From NCBI GenBank assembly GCA_944548615.1, contig OX155950.1:35055610-35119609 (forward strand): DNA of 64,000 nt, in the 5' to 3' direction. Made by a program: the position numbers and the translations under genes. Below the pieces are notes generated by a model. That model was not told where the DNA came from, made no database searches, and saw only the letters and a program-made list of their open reading frames with translations. This DNA is from Micropterix aruncella. Its lineage: Eukaryota > Arthropoda > Insecta > Lepidoptera > Micropterigidae. Shown piece by piece: positions 9,828 through 20,459 of the stretch (positions are counted from its first letter, which is position 1; the number at the start of each line of letters is the position of its first letter).

Positions 9828-11620
9828 TCATTTTTTGGGGACTTCCCTGAGGCTGTTAATTACAGGATCAGTTGTGATCAGCAATATATTAAGCAAGTCC
9901 CTATTTGTATCAGTACGTGACCGCTTCCGAGTATTAAACTCTCGGAATCTTCTGCAATATCTCTTGCGAGCTTTCTGAGCTTCCTCAGAAAGCTGCCCGA
10001 TTGGCAGAAGAGCCGATTTTATGCACAAGAATTTTTTGCACAGTAGCAGGCACGTAATACCACGAATAGAGACTTAAATAAAGTTTTTTTGTATCCTGTG
10101 CTATAGTAACAAATTTTTCTATATTAATATCGTAGCCAGATGACAAAGTCCTGAGTATGATATCAAACTTATTTATAAGATTCACATCCAAACCTGTAAT
10201 TTCTACACTCTGCTAGGGGTTCTTAAAAAATCGTCGAGCAGTATTTTTATCATGTGTGTCTCCATATACTGGATTTGGTTTTTCTACAATCAAACTCATT
10301 TCATTCTTAAACCGATTCTGAATATTAGCAGAGCGATGCTTCATGTTAGATTTATTAGCTGTGTCTCGCACTTGCCATTTTTTAAACTCCAGTCGGTGAC
10401 TAATGTGAAGTAAGCTTTCGAAACTGCGTATCCGAGCGTGAAGTGTAGACCAACCAAAACTAAATAAGAATATTTGCAACAAACTCCCTAAACTCATCAT
10501 TCATCACTTTTGGGGTCGCACCGCAAATGTAGCACCTTTGTGCCGAAGATGTTTCAGTCGAAGCATTGCACACTTTACCGTCAATCATTGTAATTAGTAA
10601 TACATACTTGACAGATATCTCAGTACCATGAACAGTAGATTTTGTCGGTTGCAACCCATTTATTTCCTCCAGAATGACATTTGTCTCTGACACAGTCAAC
10701 GCCGTACTTTCTTTAGAGAAAATAAACTTAATTGGCCGACAATACCTAGTAGAAGATCAACAAGGGTTCTGCCAAGCAATATTAACACTTTCGTCAAGCA
10801 ATGGAACCGGTACAAATAAAAACACAAACAAGTATTCATCACGCTTCTCGTTCACAATAATTTGATCATCCCAAGGGAAACATTCTAACGTAGCTTTCCT
10901 AATACTGTAAAATGATAGAAATACCTCATGCCCCACTTTCATGGTCCACTTCCGAATCTGGCTTGTAAATTTCGAGTCCATGTAAGCCAATACCTCTTCT
11001 TTAGTCAAACATCTCTCTCTGCTCAGAGTTGTTAATGAAACTAGCACTTTTTTTCATGTCTTTGCACTTTTCGGGACTGTCACTGGCACTCTTTATAACT
11101 CGAGCCAAGTCTCAATGGCCAGATAATTGTGCTTAAACTTCCGCAGCTGTCAATAGTTCTGAAGTACTCTGCGAAGTCAGGTCTTCAACTTTTCTTCTTT
11201 TCGTTTTATCGCTCGACTCATCGAACTCCTTGCAAGGCCGCCCTGGGGTCCACCCCAGGGCGACCTCGCAAGGGGGCATCTCCATCTATATTCATCAGGT
11301 CCAACCTCCTGCATCTAGGTGCTCCAGCACCCAAATGCAGGAGGTTGGACCTGATGAATAGAGACATGGAAGGCCTAATCTTCCGCCATCCGTTCTGTGT
11401 TATTTTTAAGAAAGCGATATTTGTTTTTTTTCGCATTTTGGCCATTTTTTCAGTAACTTGTAAGAAAATCTGCTGATCGTATTTTTCGTTTGCCTCAACG
11501 ATGCTTCGGTGATCCCCGAAATATCCATATTTTGAGGATAAAACTGATAAAGTATGCTATTGTGGTCACTTTTGCCATGTTTCAGCCATTCTTCAAAGAA
11601 CTCTATTTTTTAAATAGGGT
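9828..11620 (-). pseudogene. Decayed Transib (RAG1-like) DNA transposase
   Basis: Pieces in order on the minus strand are: N-terminal EFFEEWLKHGKSDHNSILYQ and FSYKLLKKWPKCEKK; a KTKRRKVEDL block; AWQNPC, a stop (about 10,757), then SSTRYCRPIKFIFSKE; MIDGKVCNAS and the CxxC block RCYICGATPKVMND; STLHARIRSFESLLH; NTARRFFKNP, a stop (about 10,213); TVQKILVH; and LPIGQLSEEAQKARKR with RRFREFNTRKRSRTDTN. The last block lines up with the RAG1 region around its third catalytic residue (WASEGNESGN then FRRFRKMNARQSK), which places SEE as the catalytic glutamate. The CYICGATP block fits the RAG1/Transib zinc-binding segment. The family moves DNA by the hairpin chemistry shared with V(D)J recombination. 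This copy is dead: it has at least two stops and frameshifts near 10,480 and 10,010, the part that should hold the first catalytic aspartate (DGSSGQ-type block) is deleted near 10,830-10,850, and a foldback insertion splits the N-terminus. CACWRTG-type terminal repeats were not found. Confidence 0.8.
11228..11372. mobile_element. Foldback insertion inside the Transib remnant (two hairpins)
   Basis: There are two adjacent inverted repeats. At 11,230-11,271 a GC-rich stem of about 19 bp forms around GCCCTGGGG-TCCA-CCCCAGGGC. At 11,283-11,370 a stem of about 40 bp forms around TTCATCAGGTCCAACCTCC and its complement GGAGGTTGGACCTGATGAA, with a 5-base loop region at CCAGC. The block separates two parts of the transposase that should be contiguous (KITQNGWRKI and EFDESSDKTKRR), which indicates insertion. 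No clear target duplication is seen. Confidence 0.65.
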
Positions 11621-13490
11621 AAAATAGGGTAGAAGAAATCTGAAACAAAAAATTTAAAAAAATAGTTGTACAAAAGTGTGCGTACAAAAACAGTAATATC
11701 TTGAAACTATAGGGTCACAGCTATGAAATATGTAAATTCTAGACTGGGGTCAAATGGGGGCATATAACTTTTAGACTTATATATGTAAAATAATCGCAAA
11801 AATAGCAAGTTCAAGATTTCTGCAATTTTTATAAAATAATGTGTAATGTTAGGTACCAATTCTTATAAAAAATAAAAAGTACTTACCTTTAGCTTCCAAA
11901 TTCATTACTAATATGTATAAGGCACAATAGTTAAAAACAGTGTTATGTGGTATCGCAACAAGAGTAAAATAGTAAATAAAATAATGCGCTTACCCATTTA
12001 TCCTTATTAGCACCTGATTTACTAATTACTAGTTGAGTGTGGTGCAACGAAATAATTAAATTCGTAACTTTTGGAATGTCGTTTATCATTTTCTTCAATA
12101 ATTTGTCAGAAATTCACAAATGACTTTTGTCCAGTTAACTTGTTCTATTCGAAACACCGTTCGGCGTACCGGGCATTGAAGAGTCGGTGTTAAAAATGTG
12201 TAGATGCTCATGGAGAGTACTTTGGAGAATATTAACAATGTTAACCGGTATTTTTAATGAATATTTAAAAAATATACATATTTTATGACTTTTAGGACAC
12301 ACCATGTATGTTATGAAAATAGTTTTTTTATTTTACTCGAAATGGTGTTAGAAGGATGTGGCTAATTTTAAAGAAATGGGACTCAAATGTATAACTTCTT
12401 CTTGCTAGATACTTTTATGGTATAAGTAATCCAGGTATTATTATGATCCCGATCTTGTTACATTGCTATCACAGTTTATTAAACTCACGATAAGTCCCAT
12501 AATATATATTGAATAAAAGACATTTATTCCTGGCAAAGAGATTTTATAATAACAAGGCCACAACTCGTGGGGGGAATGTATCTAGCGACTATATCATTAT
12601 GTGATTGAAGCGCTTCAAATCAAACGACGAAAATTACAAAAGCGCTCTTTCATTATACTAAGAAATATTTCATAAAAAAATGATAAACATTGTAATGAAA
12701 CATCGAAGCTTGACCCTTCCGAATAAGAAAAGCTGATAATCATAATGACGATAAAATACGATGCTTTACTGGCTCAGGCCCTACGAAAAAACAATATAGT
12801 TAAAAGCAAAATCGACACTTTAATTTATTAAGCCGAATTATCAGAGAATATTGACGCATAATTGGATGAAAATTACGTCAATTTTACGAAAATGACTAAA
12901 TTGATTCATTAAGTGAAAGCATTTACGAAAATGAGTTTATTAAAGTACGTAAGCTTAATACAATGTCATTACTCACTTATAGTGATGTTATGTCTTTCTA
13001 TTTTGACATAATTTAAGATCGAAAATAATTGCTGTTATAGCAAAAGAATTCTAATTGGTATAAAAAACGTGGGAGAGCAGAGAAAAAATGTGAACATCTC
13101 CAGGTTCTCCCAATTGCTCACTTCCTTGCTTCCAGTACGTAGGAATTGATAAATTTTATGTCAGAAAAGGGCCCCGCTGACAATTTAAAAGTTAGCAATG
13201 TTGGCCGAAGTTTTTACGACTTTAATTGGCCGTAAAATGTTTCCGCGGAACTTTATTCCTAACCTAATAAGCAAATTACACTTTTAGGGCCGTTCGAATG
13301 CTGCCATTGGCTATTGAAGTGGCCGTATTCCCCGGTACTGAATTCTTGGCCCAAACGAATAACAAGTAACTTGGCGTTCAGTAAAAGGGTCTGGCGCTAA
13401 GTTATTTACGAGGTTGGAATATTTAACTATAGTATTTTGGTGGAATAGTTGTTGTGGAGTCAACCGTCAATATTGTTTCCAAAGTGTGTA
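11621..13490. other. Mostly unannotated AT-rich stretch
   Basis: Outside the mariner tail at 12,161-12,304 I see no coding domain, RNA gene or paired repeat. The ~45-base segment at about 12,127-12,170 matches 9,333-9,378 in inverted orientation (words GGTGTTTCGAA and AACAAGTTA). Bases 13,000-13,450 are somewhat richer in GC and unique in this window. Confidence 0.35.
12161..12304 (+). pseudogene. Mariner-like transposase C-terminus with terminal repeat
   Basis: The plus-strand frame reads SAYRALKSRC, a stop, then KCVDAHGEYFGEY and a natural stop at 12,233. This is the usual mariner C-terminal pattern (R..WKSRW..C....G.YFE). About 60 bases downstream, GACTTTTAGGACACACC looks like the inward end of a mariner terminal inverted repeat. 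Only the last ~30 codons survive. The sequence differs from both other mariner remnants in the window. Confidence 0.6.
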
Positions 13491-13876
13491 TATAGGTGAG
13501 TTTTAATTAATCGGTATCCTTCAAAGGGGTGAATCAATACGAGCTACTAAGCAATTTTTGATTTGAAAAATGGGCAAAAAAAAAAAATTAAAAAAAATAT
13601 GTTTTTTTTAAATTTAAAATTTTTGAAAACTTGACTGTTAAATAAAAAAATTACAAATGTCTGAGCGTGATACACCATCTATTAGTAGGTAAAATACAGC
13701 TATTAAACAATAATAGCAATAAATATCGCCCCGGGCTAAGCACTTTTTATACTATTTTTCAAATATAGATTTTTTTAAATCTGTTTTGCCGAATTGTTTT
13801 TATCAAAAGTTGCTTACTAGCTCGTATTGATTCACCCCCTTCAAGGATGCCGGTTAATTAAAACTCATCCTGTATA
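13491..13876. mobile_element. Tc1/mariner-type MITE with ~65-bp terminal inverted repeats
   Basis: The left end reads GGTGAGTTTTAATTAATCGG, CCTTCAAAGG, GAATCAATACGAGCT. The right end is its complement, AGCTCGTATTGATTC to TTAATTAAAACTCATCC. The inverted repeats are about 65 bp with few mismatches and are flanked by TATA on both sides, consistent with TA target duplication. The AT-rich interior (~250 bp) has no reading frame. A related terminal sequence (GGATGAGTTTTAATACGGGC) occurs at about 58,060. The structure is typical of a non-autonomous element moved by a mariner-type transposase. Confidence 0.8.
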
Positions 13877-13884
13877 TATACAAT

Positions 13885-14245
13885 ACATATGAAGGGGTAC
13901 CCAAAAGCAACGGGTTTTTTTAAAGCAAATTGTTTTAACTCAATAATAAAAACCAAGCTCGTCTCCTTTAAAGTACTCTTCATTTGAAGGAACACACTTA
14001 TGCAATCTGTGTTTCCATTGGTCAAAATATCTCTGGAACTCCACGATTGAGATCTCCTTCAGTGCCGCCGGCGAAGTTGCTTTCACCTTCTTTAAATCTT
14101 CAAATTTCTTCCCTTTGAGGTCTTTTTTATTCTCGGGAACAGAAAGAAGTTAGACAGAGCGAGGTCGGGTGAGGGTGGCGTGGGGAACGACAGTCCATTT
14201 CTGAAAAGCCAAATATCGACAAGCACTCAAAGCTGTGTGCAGCAA
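13885..14245 (-). pseudogene. Second mariner-like transposase remnant, C-terminal third
   Basis: On the minus strand the frames give SPDLALSNFFLFPRIKK, a one-base frameshift in an A run (about 14,126-14,131), then DLKGKKFEDLKKVKAT, EISIVEFQRYFDQWKHRLHK and NEEYFKGDELGFYY, with a stop at 13,942. This is the mariner catalytic end (third aspartate in SPDL..S.FF) and complete C-terminus. The next bases, 13,890-13,915 (GAAGGGGTACCCAAAAGCAA), look like the terminal repeat. The first two thirds of the gene are absent. It belongs to a different mariner lineage from the 8,956 copy, which has a different linker and C-terminus. Confidence 0.75.
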
Positions 14246-14261
14246 TTACTTACTAGTATTT

Positions 14262-14695
14262 AAATTTAAGATTTAGCTTTAGTTTGATTATTTAACAAAT
14301 TACTTACTACTTTGGATGTTACTATGTACAGTTTTTAGTACGTATATATTTGATTTATTGACTATTTCAATTGTCAGCAGAAGAGGCTTCTGCTTTGATT
14401 ATTCAACTTTTTAACTGACTATTTTAATTATTGTGTGTTTAGTAGGTAGCCATTGACTATTCTTTAATTTGTTTTGAAATACGATTCTACGACGAATAAC
14501 TTTTAGTAGGTTTCAAAGTTTCTTAGATACTATATATTTTTTTAAATTAATATATGTATGTAACGTAAAGATTAAAGTAGTAATGACACTTACTACTTAA
14601 AACAGAAATATTTTGACACGTCCAAGAGCGGTTTTTAGCCACCAATTGGACACGACGTAAATGTAATGTAATGTAATGTAATGTAATGTAATGTG
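14262..14695 (+). repeat. Dispersed repeat family C with ATGTA tail, copy 1
   Basis: About 430 bases match 21,430-21,925 in the same orientation (words CTTTTAGTAGGTTYCAAAGT, CACGTCCAAGAGCGG and TTTTAGCCACCAATTGGACA). It ends in six to seven ATGTA repeats (14,659-14,694). A 3' end followed by a short tandem tail is characteristic of RTE-type non-LTR retrotransposons. This is probably the 3' UTR of such an element. No coding part is included. Confidence 0.6.
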
Positions 14696-14969
14696 GGAAA
14701 CTCTTGGAACAAACTTTGTTGGAACGCTTCTCATCCCCAAATCGTCACTTAAAATCTGATCACAGGCACTCTAATAGACATTTGTGACTTCTGTATATTC
14801 CGCAAAAGGGATTCAGTGGTGTTCATATTTTTTTTCCTGATTTATTCAACGTTTTTTTTAATCACGTTTTTTTTTTCTATGAAATATTTGTAGTTAATGG
14901 ATTTATCTATATGGATACATGTATATTTCTGGAATGTACTCAATCAGACCTTTATTTTAAACTAAACAT

Positions 14970-15215
14970 GATATATTTATGTTAATTTATTGACATTTGA
15001 ACATTTAGGCAATTACTTACTGATATTTCGACAGTTAAGGTCCCCTTTCACACTCGGGATGATATAATGATTCTAACAATACTACCCACTTCTTATTAAT
15101 CGGTTCAAGCTTTTAGAAGTGATGGTGGAATACAGAAACGGAAAGCATAATATATAGATGAACACTGAACATATCACACTCCTTTCTTGTTGGGCAGTCG
15201 TGTTTAGACAGCCGG
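14970..15215 (+). repeat. Dispersed repeat family D, copy 2
   Basis: It matches 700-960 across about 245 bases, sharing ATTCTAACAATACTACC, CAGAAACGGAAAGCAT and TTGTTGGGCAGTCGTG. The two copies lie in the same orientation. No terminal repeats or open frame. Confidence 0.55.
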
Positions 15216-15374
15216 GCATGTACCAGGGAAACCTCTATTTTGCGGCACGGGTATAATTATTTCACATTTTGCTGCATAAATGGTAAATTCGTACGGATTG
15301 ATATGGCGTTCTATCCCAGAACACTTATTGAAAGACGACTTGATATGGCGTTCAGTCGCTTCCCCGGCCTACGA

Positions 15375-15800
15375 GCCGACCAGTAGGGAAAGTATTGTGA
15401 ACGAGCAAAATTTTTTACCGAGATGAATACGGAAAGATACATTTTTACTGACCCCCCCCCCCTCTCCCCAGGTGATTAAGACCATTTCAAGATTTAAATC
15501 TAACTGTATGTGTGCGGTCTGTATGTGTGTGCGTGTGTGTGTGTACTCCTTCACGATAGCGTCCAAACGCTTTATCTGATTGTGGAAAAATTAGACATTT
15601 ATGCATTATTTGGTCACGGCAAAAATTTTAAAGATTGTTGTTGAAATCAGTCCATCAAAGATAGGGCTAGTCATACTTCAATCTCGAAACATTGGACTTA
15701 AAATTCGGTACATAGGTGCCTTGTTAGGCCGAGATCGCATTGTGAAATTTCAGTTGGAATATATCATATAATAGCGACATAAATAATATTTAAATTCCGC
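15375..15800 (+). repeat. Dispersed repeat family B with internal poly-C and GT tracts, copy 1
   Basis: It shares GGGAAAGTATTGTGAACG, a GT microsatellite (15,512-15,543), CACGATAGCG, TTTGGTCAYGGCAA, TTCGGTACAT and CATTGTGAAA with the copies at 30,108 and 35,167, and its inner half with the inverted copy at 58,440. A run of 13 C (about 15,451-15,463) sits in the first third, in the same relative place as the C-rich tract of the 58,440 copy. It may be a non-autonomous element that carries microsatellites within it. Confidence 0.6.
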
Positions 15801-17192
15801 CATAAGTTAATTAAATGGTAAAGCCATTAAAAGCGGCGACGCTTGCGATGCGTGGATTGTTCGAAATGCGAATTATGAAGGCCCACGGCCACCTGCTTTA
15901 CAATTTGATTTTTAAATTGAATGAGATGGCGCACTCGAAATCCAAATTCTCTTTGCGTTGCGTCGCATATATACAGGAATTTACGTCAATCGCTCATCGA
16001 CATTATTTATGAATTTAATATACAGATAAAATAGGTCGCTGGCGACTTGCCGGAAAAGATTTGTGCTGACACAACCAATTTATTTTCCATTCGTTACTAA
16101 AGATTATTTTCTAGATTCGATCATCTCGCTTCTAATGAGAATCAAAAGCCATTTTACCTACCAAAAAGCGGATTTAGTGGCTATGACTCGACCATTTATC
16201 ATCCAGTTTATTTCATTTTTATTTAAAACAGTGGCGATAGTAGTTAATCCTTTTGAAAATATTTTATAACATGCGGCTATTGGACGGGTCGCGTTTCGTG
16301 TTATTTAATATTCCAGTTAAATTTGCATATCCAGCAATATTACGTCATTCGCCCAGCATGCAACGTCCTGCGAATGACAGTATTGTGTTTACGTTTTAGT
16401 TGGTGTGCCTAAATAAACCCGCATTTCCGGGGGTTGAACCGTTTCCAGAGATATAAGGTTTCATATTATTAATTTTTTGCTTTGTAAATGGGTAAGGACT
16501 TATATTGCCTTGTGCTCTATCTTATACATACGCACGTGCCTGTATTGTGATTTATGAATTCAGCGGCAATAATACATTATAAAGGCAGTATCATCCAGAG
16601 GCGTACAGAGACTAGCTAGGTGGGATTTATGATGCTGTAATATAGATACAATGGTGTCAGATGAATTATATTGCTAGCCCGTATTTCATTCGTTCTTTGC
16701 CTTTTCTCGTTTGTCTTGTTATTTCTAGACGCTATTTAATAACAGATGAAATCCAAAGTAATTTTATTATGATTTATATTATGTGTTCATTAATATTACG
16801 TGCAATCTGGGTATAGATGTTAAAGCAATTGTGTATTGTCATGAACTGCAAACAATCATAAAGAAGTTCGTGATTAACCATCCTACCTAAACGAACGCAC
16901 GTGATACGGCCGCTATATTATCGCCCGAACGCAACAAGCCGTATCACGTACGTTCAAATACAAAAAAATAATAAAATAAAAACAAAACCCGAAGCCCACA
17001 AAGTGTACGTGATACGTTAAATTGTTTCTACGATTCTAAATACAAATAAGGATAATACATAGGTATATTGTGTAAACAAATCTTCAGGTATATTTTAAAG
17101 AATTATTGTTATCTAATGACCAACCTAATGATTTTTTACCTACTTTTTGGATAATAACCCAACGGTTAAACAACAGTTCTGATTTTACACGA
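15801..17192. other. Unannotated stretch containing a 63-bp hairpin
   Basis: I see no gene. Small open frames at 15,815-16,012 and 16,063-16,269 have no family signature. The stretch around 16,270-16,460 is slightly GC-rich and unique here. The hairpin at 16,893-16,955 is listed separately, and a further copy of its core word GTACGTGATACG lies at about 17,006. Confidence 0.35.
16893..16955. repeat. Short hairpin repeat, GTGATACGG core, copy 1
   Basis: GAACGCACGTGATACGG and its near-complement CCGTATCACGTACGTTC are separated by an AT-rich stretch and CGCCCGAACGCAACAAG. Both the arms and the spacer recur at 50,381-50,444, so this is a dispersed hairpin unit and not a chance palindrome. Confidence 0.65.
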
Positions 17193-17200
17193 CAACTCAT

Positions 17201-17728
17201 CAGGGCCGGATTTAGGGGAGGGCATCCGGGGCTACAGCCCCGGGGCCTCCACAAAAGCGAAGCCTCCACAATAGACTTCGGAAAAAAAATCATTCAAATT
17301 CCGAAGAGTAAACCAGTAAAGTAATAAACAACTTTTCCTTTGATATTTTTCTTAGCTGTTTTACCTTTACCAATAGTACTTTGTGCAAACATGATTATAT
17401 TGTTCTTAAATATAAAAAAACGATTCATCTCTATTTAATTTTGTTCACTTCAATCAGAAACAATAGAATATTAAAATTTGTGAATTAAATGAAGGATTTC
17501 TTGTCAATGCATTCTTCAAACGAAATAAGCGATGATATACATTAGAAAATGTCAAGGGAAAGAAAATAATATTTTAGATCCTGGACACGATTGCAATAAT
17601 TTATTTATAAGAGCACTTTACCTGTTATTACCAAAAAATTGTTCATGTTATTTGGAAAATAATTTGGGGCCAGGGGGCCTCCACTCCTTTGTTGCCCCAA
17701 GGCCTCCAGACCTCTAAATCCGGCCCTG
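17201..17728. mobile_element. Non-autonomous hAT element (MITE) with 8-bp target duplication
   Basis: Terminal inverted repeats CAGGGCCGGATTTAG (left) and CTAAATCCGGCCCTG (right) are exact complements. The flanks are CAACTCAT (17,193-17,200) and CAACTTAT (17,729-17,736), an 8-bp duplication with one later change. Subterminal G-rich (left) and C-rich (right) stretches and an AT-rich, non-coding interior fit hAT MITEs, whose ends commonly begin CAGGG. At 528 bp it encodes no transposase (the open frames at 17,106-17,324 and 17,532-17,829 cross its borders) and would need an autonomous hAT in trans. Confidence 0.9.
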
Positions 17729-17736
17729 CAACTTAT

Positions 17737-18100
17737 GACCACAAACTTTATGGCAAAGAATCGAAAAATTGCAATAGTTACGATTGGGGATTCTTCGTCA
17801 CCCACCGTACTCGATAGACCTTGCTTCAAAAGAATTCCATATGTCTCGTAATTTAGAGAACGTTTTATAGGGGTAACAATTAACTATGAAGCGGCAGAAA
17901 TGCCTTCAAAGCATCGTTTGATTCTTGTCCATAAGTTTACAGCGGAGTTTTAAAACTAACTCCTATTTTAAAAAAAGATAAGCAGCAGAGATAATAGGGT
18001 TAATATTTCGATTGTTTTTTTGTACCATAACATCATTTAAAACTCCCACGAAGACCGGTGTTTGTCAGTAGGTAATTTACAATAGTTTATAGTAATATGT
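17737..18100. other. Unannotated spacer
   Basis: AT-rich sequence between the hAT element and the LTR-like unit. No repeat or coding signal is recognised. Confidence 0.4.
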
Positions 18101-19063
18101 TGTCACGTTGCGGGTTGGTGACATGAATATGATAATAAAATAAAAGAAATGAAATAGTAAAATGTATCTTTATTACCAACTCGTCGACCGACCGACAGAT
18201 ATATGGGGCGATAAAGCGCCTAGATGATTTAAAATATTCGTTGATTTGATTAATTGGAATTAACAATCTTTTAAAATATAATTATTTAAAATTACTTGAA
18301 GAGAAAATAAAGACCGAGCAAGAGCCTCAGGTCGAGGGCATTTTTCTCGAGTTCACTTCGATTCGGGAAAAGGTTCCGAGGACGGGTTTGCAAAATTATC
18401 GGAGAGATCCCGCGGCTTAGCCAACACGGACGTCTTGCGGGGTCGGGCACAGACTGCCTTGAAGTCGGCCCCGGAAGAGGCGCTAGAAGCTGCTGCCGGA
18501 GAGCGGAGCAGGTTTCGACGTACGGCGGGTAGACGGGTTCACGCGGTGAAGGCGGTCGTCAGCGAACGCCCGGGGCGGGCACAGCAGCTGAAGCGGGCGA
18601 CGGGACGCTCAACCCCTGGAGCGCCCCCGACGAAGGTGGACGGCCGCGGTCACGCGTGGCCGGCGGCGAAGAAAACTCGCCCGAGTGATCCGATGTGATC
18701 CGATGATTTGGCGTCGCGCCCGCAGCTGGAGCGGGCGACGGGACGATACGGGCGGCGCGCCCGGCGGAGGAGGGCAGGTTCCGAGGCGGACGGGCGACGG
18801 AGGTCCTCGGCGGAACCGCAGTCTCAGCCGGCCCGGGCTATTGCGCCGGTCGCGCACGTGCTCATGTAGGCGTCGCGCGCGCGCGAGGAGTCCGGAGGAG
18901 GGGTGCGCGCGGACGATTGACGCACGTGGCGACCCTTTACGCCGACCGCATGATGTTATAGCGCACCCTTGGTGATGAAGTCGTAACCCTCAAGGACCCC
19001 AAAGAAATGAGGGGTCCAGAGCTTGCCAAGGGTCGACTTGCCGATCGACGTAAAAGGCCCAAA
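18101..19063 (-). repeat. LTR-like unit, diverged copy
   Basis: Read on the minus strand it ends ...CCCGCAACGTGACA at 18,101, preceded by an AATAAA signal within GGTAATAAAGATAC. It shares its whole GC-rich body with the unit at 19,411-20,450 but is more diverged, and its TATA region reads CGTAAAGG. GC-rich open frames on both strands (18,435-18,975) follow composition and are not conserved as proteins. It is most likely a solo LTR or LTR fragment of a gypsy-type element. Its distal edge merges at about 19,064 with the start of the big palindrome. Confidence 0.5.
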
Positions 19064-20459
19064 AAGATTTTGATGCTACGATCGATAAACACTTTAACTG
19101 GAGTACTCATATCGGCAATATATACCTTTAATTAAGTAATATTTTTTTAATACACTTCTATTTCAAATAATATTCGCCCCTAAAATATTAAAAGGTTATT
19201 TTGACACATTTTATATAAAATGAGATACACAAAAGGCGAGTACACAAAAGTAAAATGAGTAAAGCGAGTACACAAGAGTAAAATGAGATACACAAAAAAT
19301 GGATAGTTAAAAAAAACTTTTTAAGTGAATAAAATATTAACTCATAGTGTAATAAAAATATATAAGATAACTTAAACTTAAAAAAACATAACATTAATAG
19401 GTAATAACATTGTCACGTTGCGGGTTTATGACATGAATAATATGATGTAATAAAAGAAATGAATTTGTAAAATGTATCTTAATTACCAACTCGTCGACCG
19501 ACCGACAGATATATGGGGCGATAAAGCGCCTAGATGATTTAAAATATTCGTTGATTTGATTAATTGGAATTAACAATCTTTTAAAATATAATTATTTAAA
19601 ATTACTTGAAGAGAGCCTCAGGTCGAGGGCATATTTCTCGAGTTCACTTCGATTCGGGAAAAGGTTCCGAGGACGGGTTTGCAAAATTATCGGAGAGATC
19701 CCGCGGCTTAGCCAACACGGACGTCTTGCGGGGTCGGGCACAGACTGCCTTGAAGACGGCCCCTGAAGAGGTGCTTGAAGAGCGAAGATGAAAAGCTGCT
19801 TCTGGAGAGCGGAGCAGGAACGCTTGAAGGAACGATGGGCGCACGCGGTGCGACGGTCGTCAACTATCGCCCGGGGCGGGCACAGCAGCTGAAGCGGGCG
19901 ACGGGGCGCTCAACTCCTGAGCGCGCCCCCGGCGAAGGAGAACGGCCGCTGCTCCGCGTGGCCGAAGGCGAGGAAGAATCTCAGGCCATCGCTGGTTTCC
20001 GGCGAGGAGACGCGCGCGCGCACTGACGCCGCGCGCGTCGGCCTTTATACGCCGGCCAGGCGCTGGACTACGGCTCCATTCTTGGCGGGGAAATCGTGCC
20101 CCCGAAGGACCCCTGTAAAACCACAAGAAACGCCACGCATTAGCCTTGCCCTAACGGAAATCTCCCTTTTTGCCGGTAGTTGGGAAAAGGATAGCGCGGA
20201 TTGGCTCTTTTCCCAACCCCCAGCGAGCACGTGTTTGTGACCCGTTCCCTCATTTCCAACCGGCGAAACGCGATGTGAACTCACTTGAAACTACGTGCAC
20301 TTATCGGAAACCGTCACGGCATTCCTGAATATTGGAATAAAAACGACTTACCGAAGGGAATGGGGTCCAAAGCTTGCCAAAAATCGACCTTCTGACCGGC
20401 GTAATTGTCCAAAAAGTGAGAATGGCCGGTCGTATTGGTGGCTTTTATCTATAGCTGGG
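19064..20459 (-). repeat. Left palindrome arm, outer nearly identical part (contains LTR-like unit)
   Basis: This is the reverse complement of 26,603-27,985 (coordinate sum 47,049-47,050 throughout). Differences are few, so open frames on the two sides encode the same peptides almost residue for residue. It begins at AAGATTTTGATGCTACG and includes repeats of GAGTACACAAAAGTAAAATG near 19,235. It then holds an LTR-like unit on the minus strand: TATAAAGGCCGACG (20,049-20,036 read in reverse), an R region, and a terminus CGCAACGTGACA at 19,411. Its AATAAA has become AATTAA here while the right arm keeps AATAAA. Confidence 0.8.

Noticed and set aside
18435..18975. Arg/Ala/Gly-rich proteins on both strands (also 19,606-20,284 and 26,766-27,444)
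   Set aside because: GC-rich LTR sequence stays open in many frames. The identity between palindrome arms is DNA identity, and the diverged copy at 18,101 does not keep the peptides.
18101..20459. A complete LTR retrotransposon with 18,101 and 19,411 as its two LTRs
   Set aside because: The two LTR-like units are clearly diverged from each other, only about 340 bp lies between them, and there is no primer-binding site, gag or pol.
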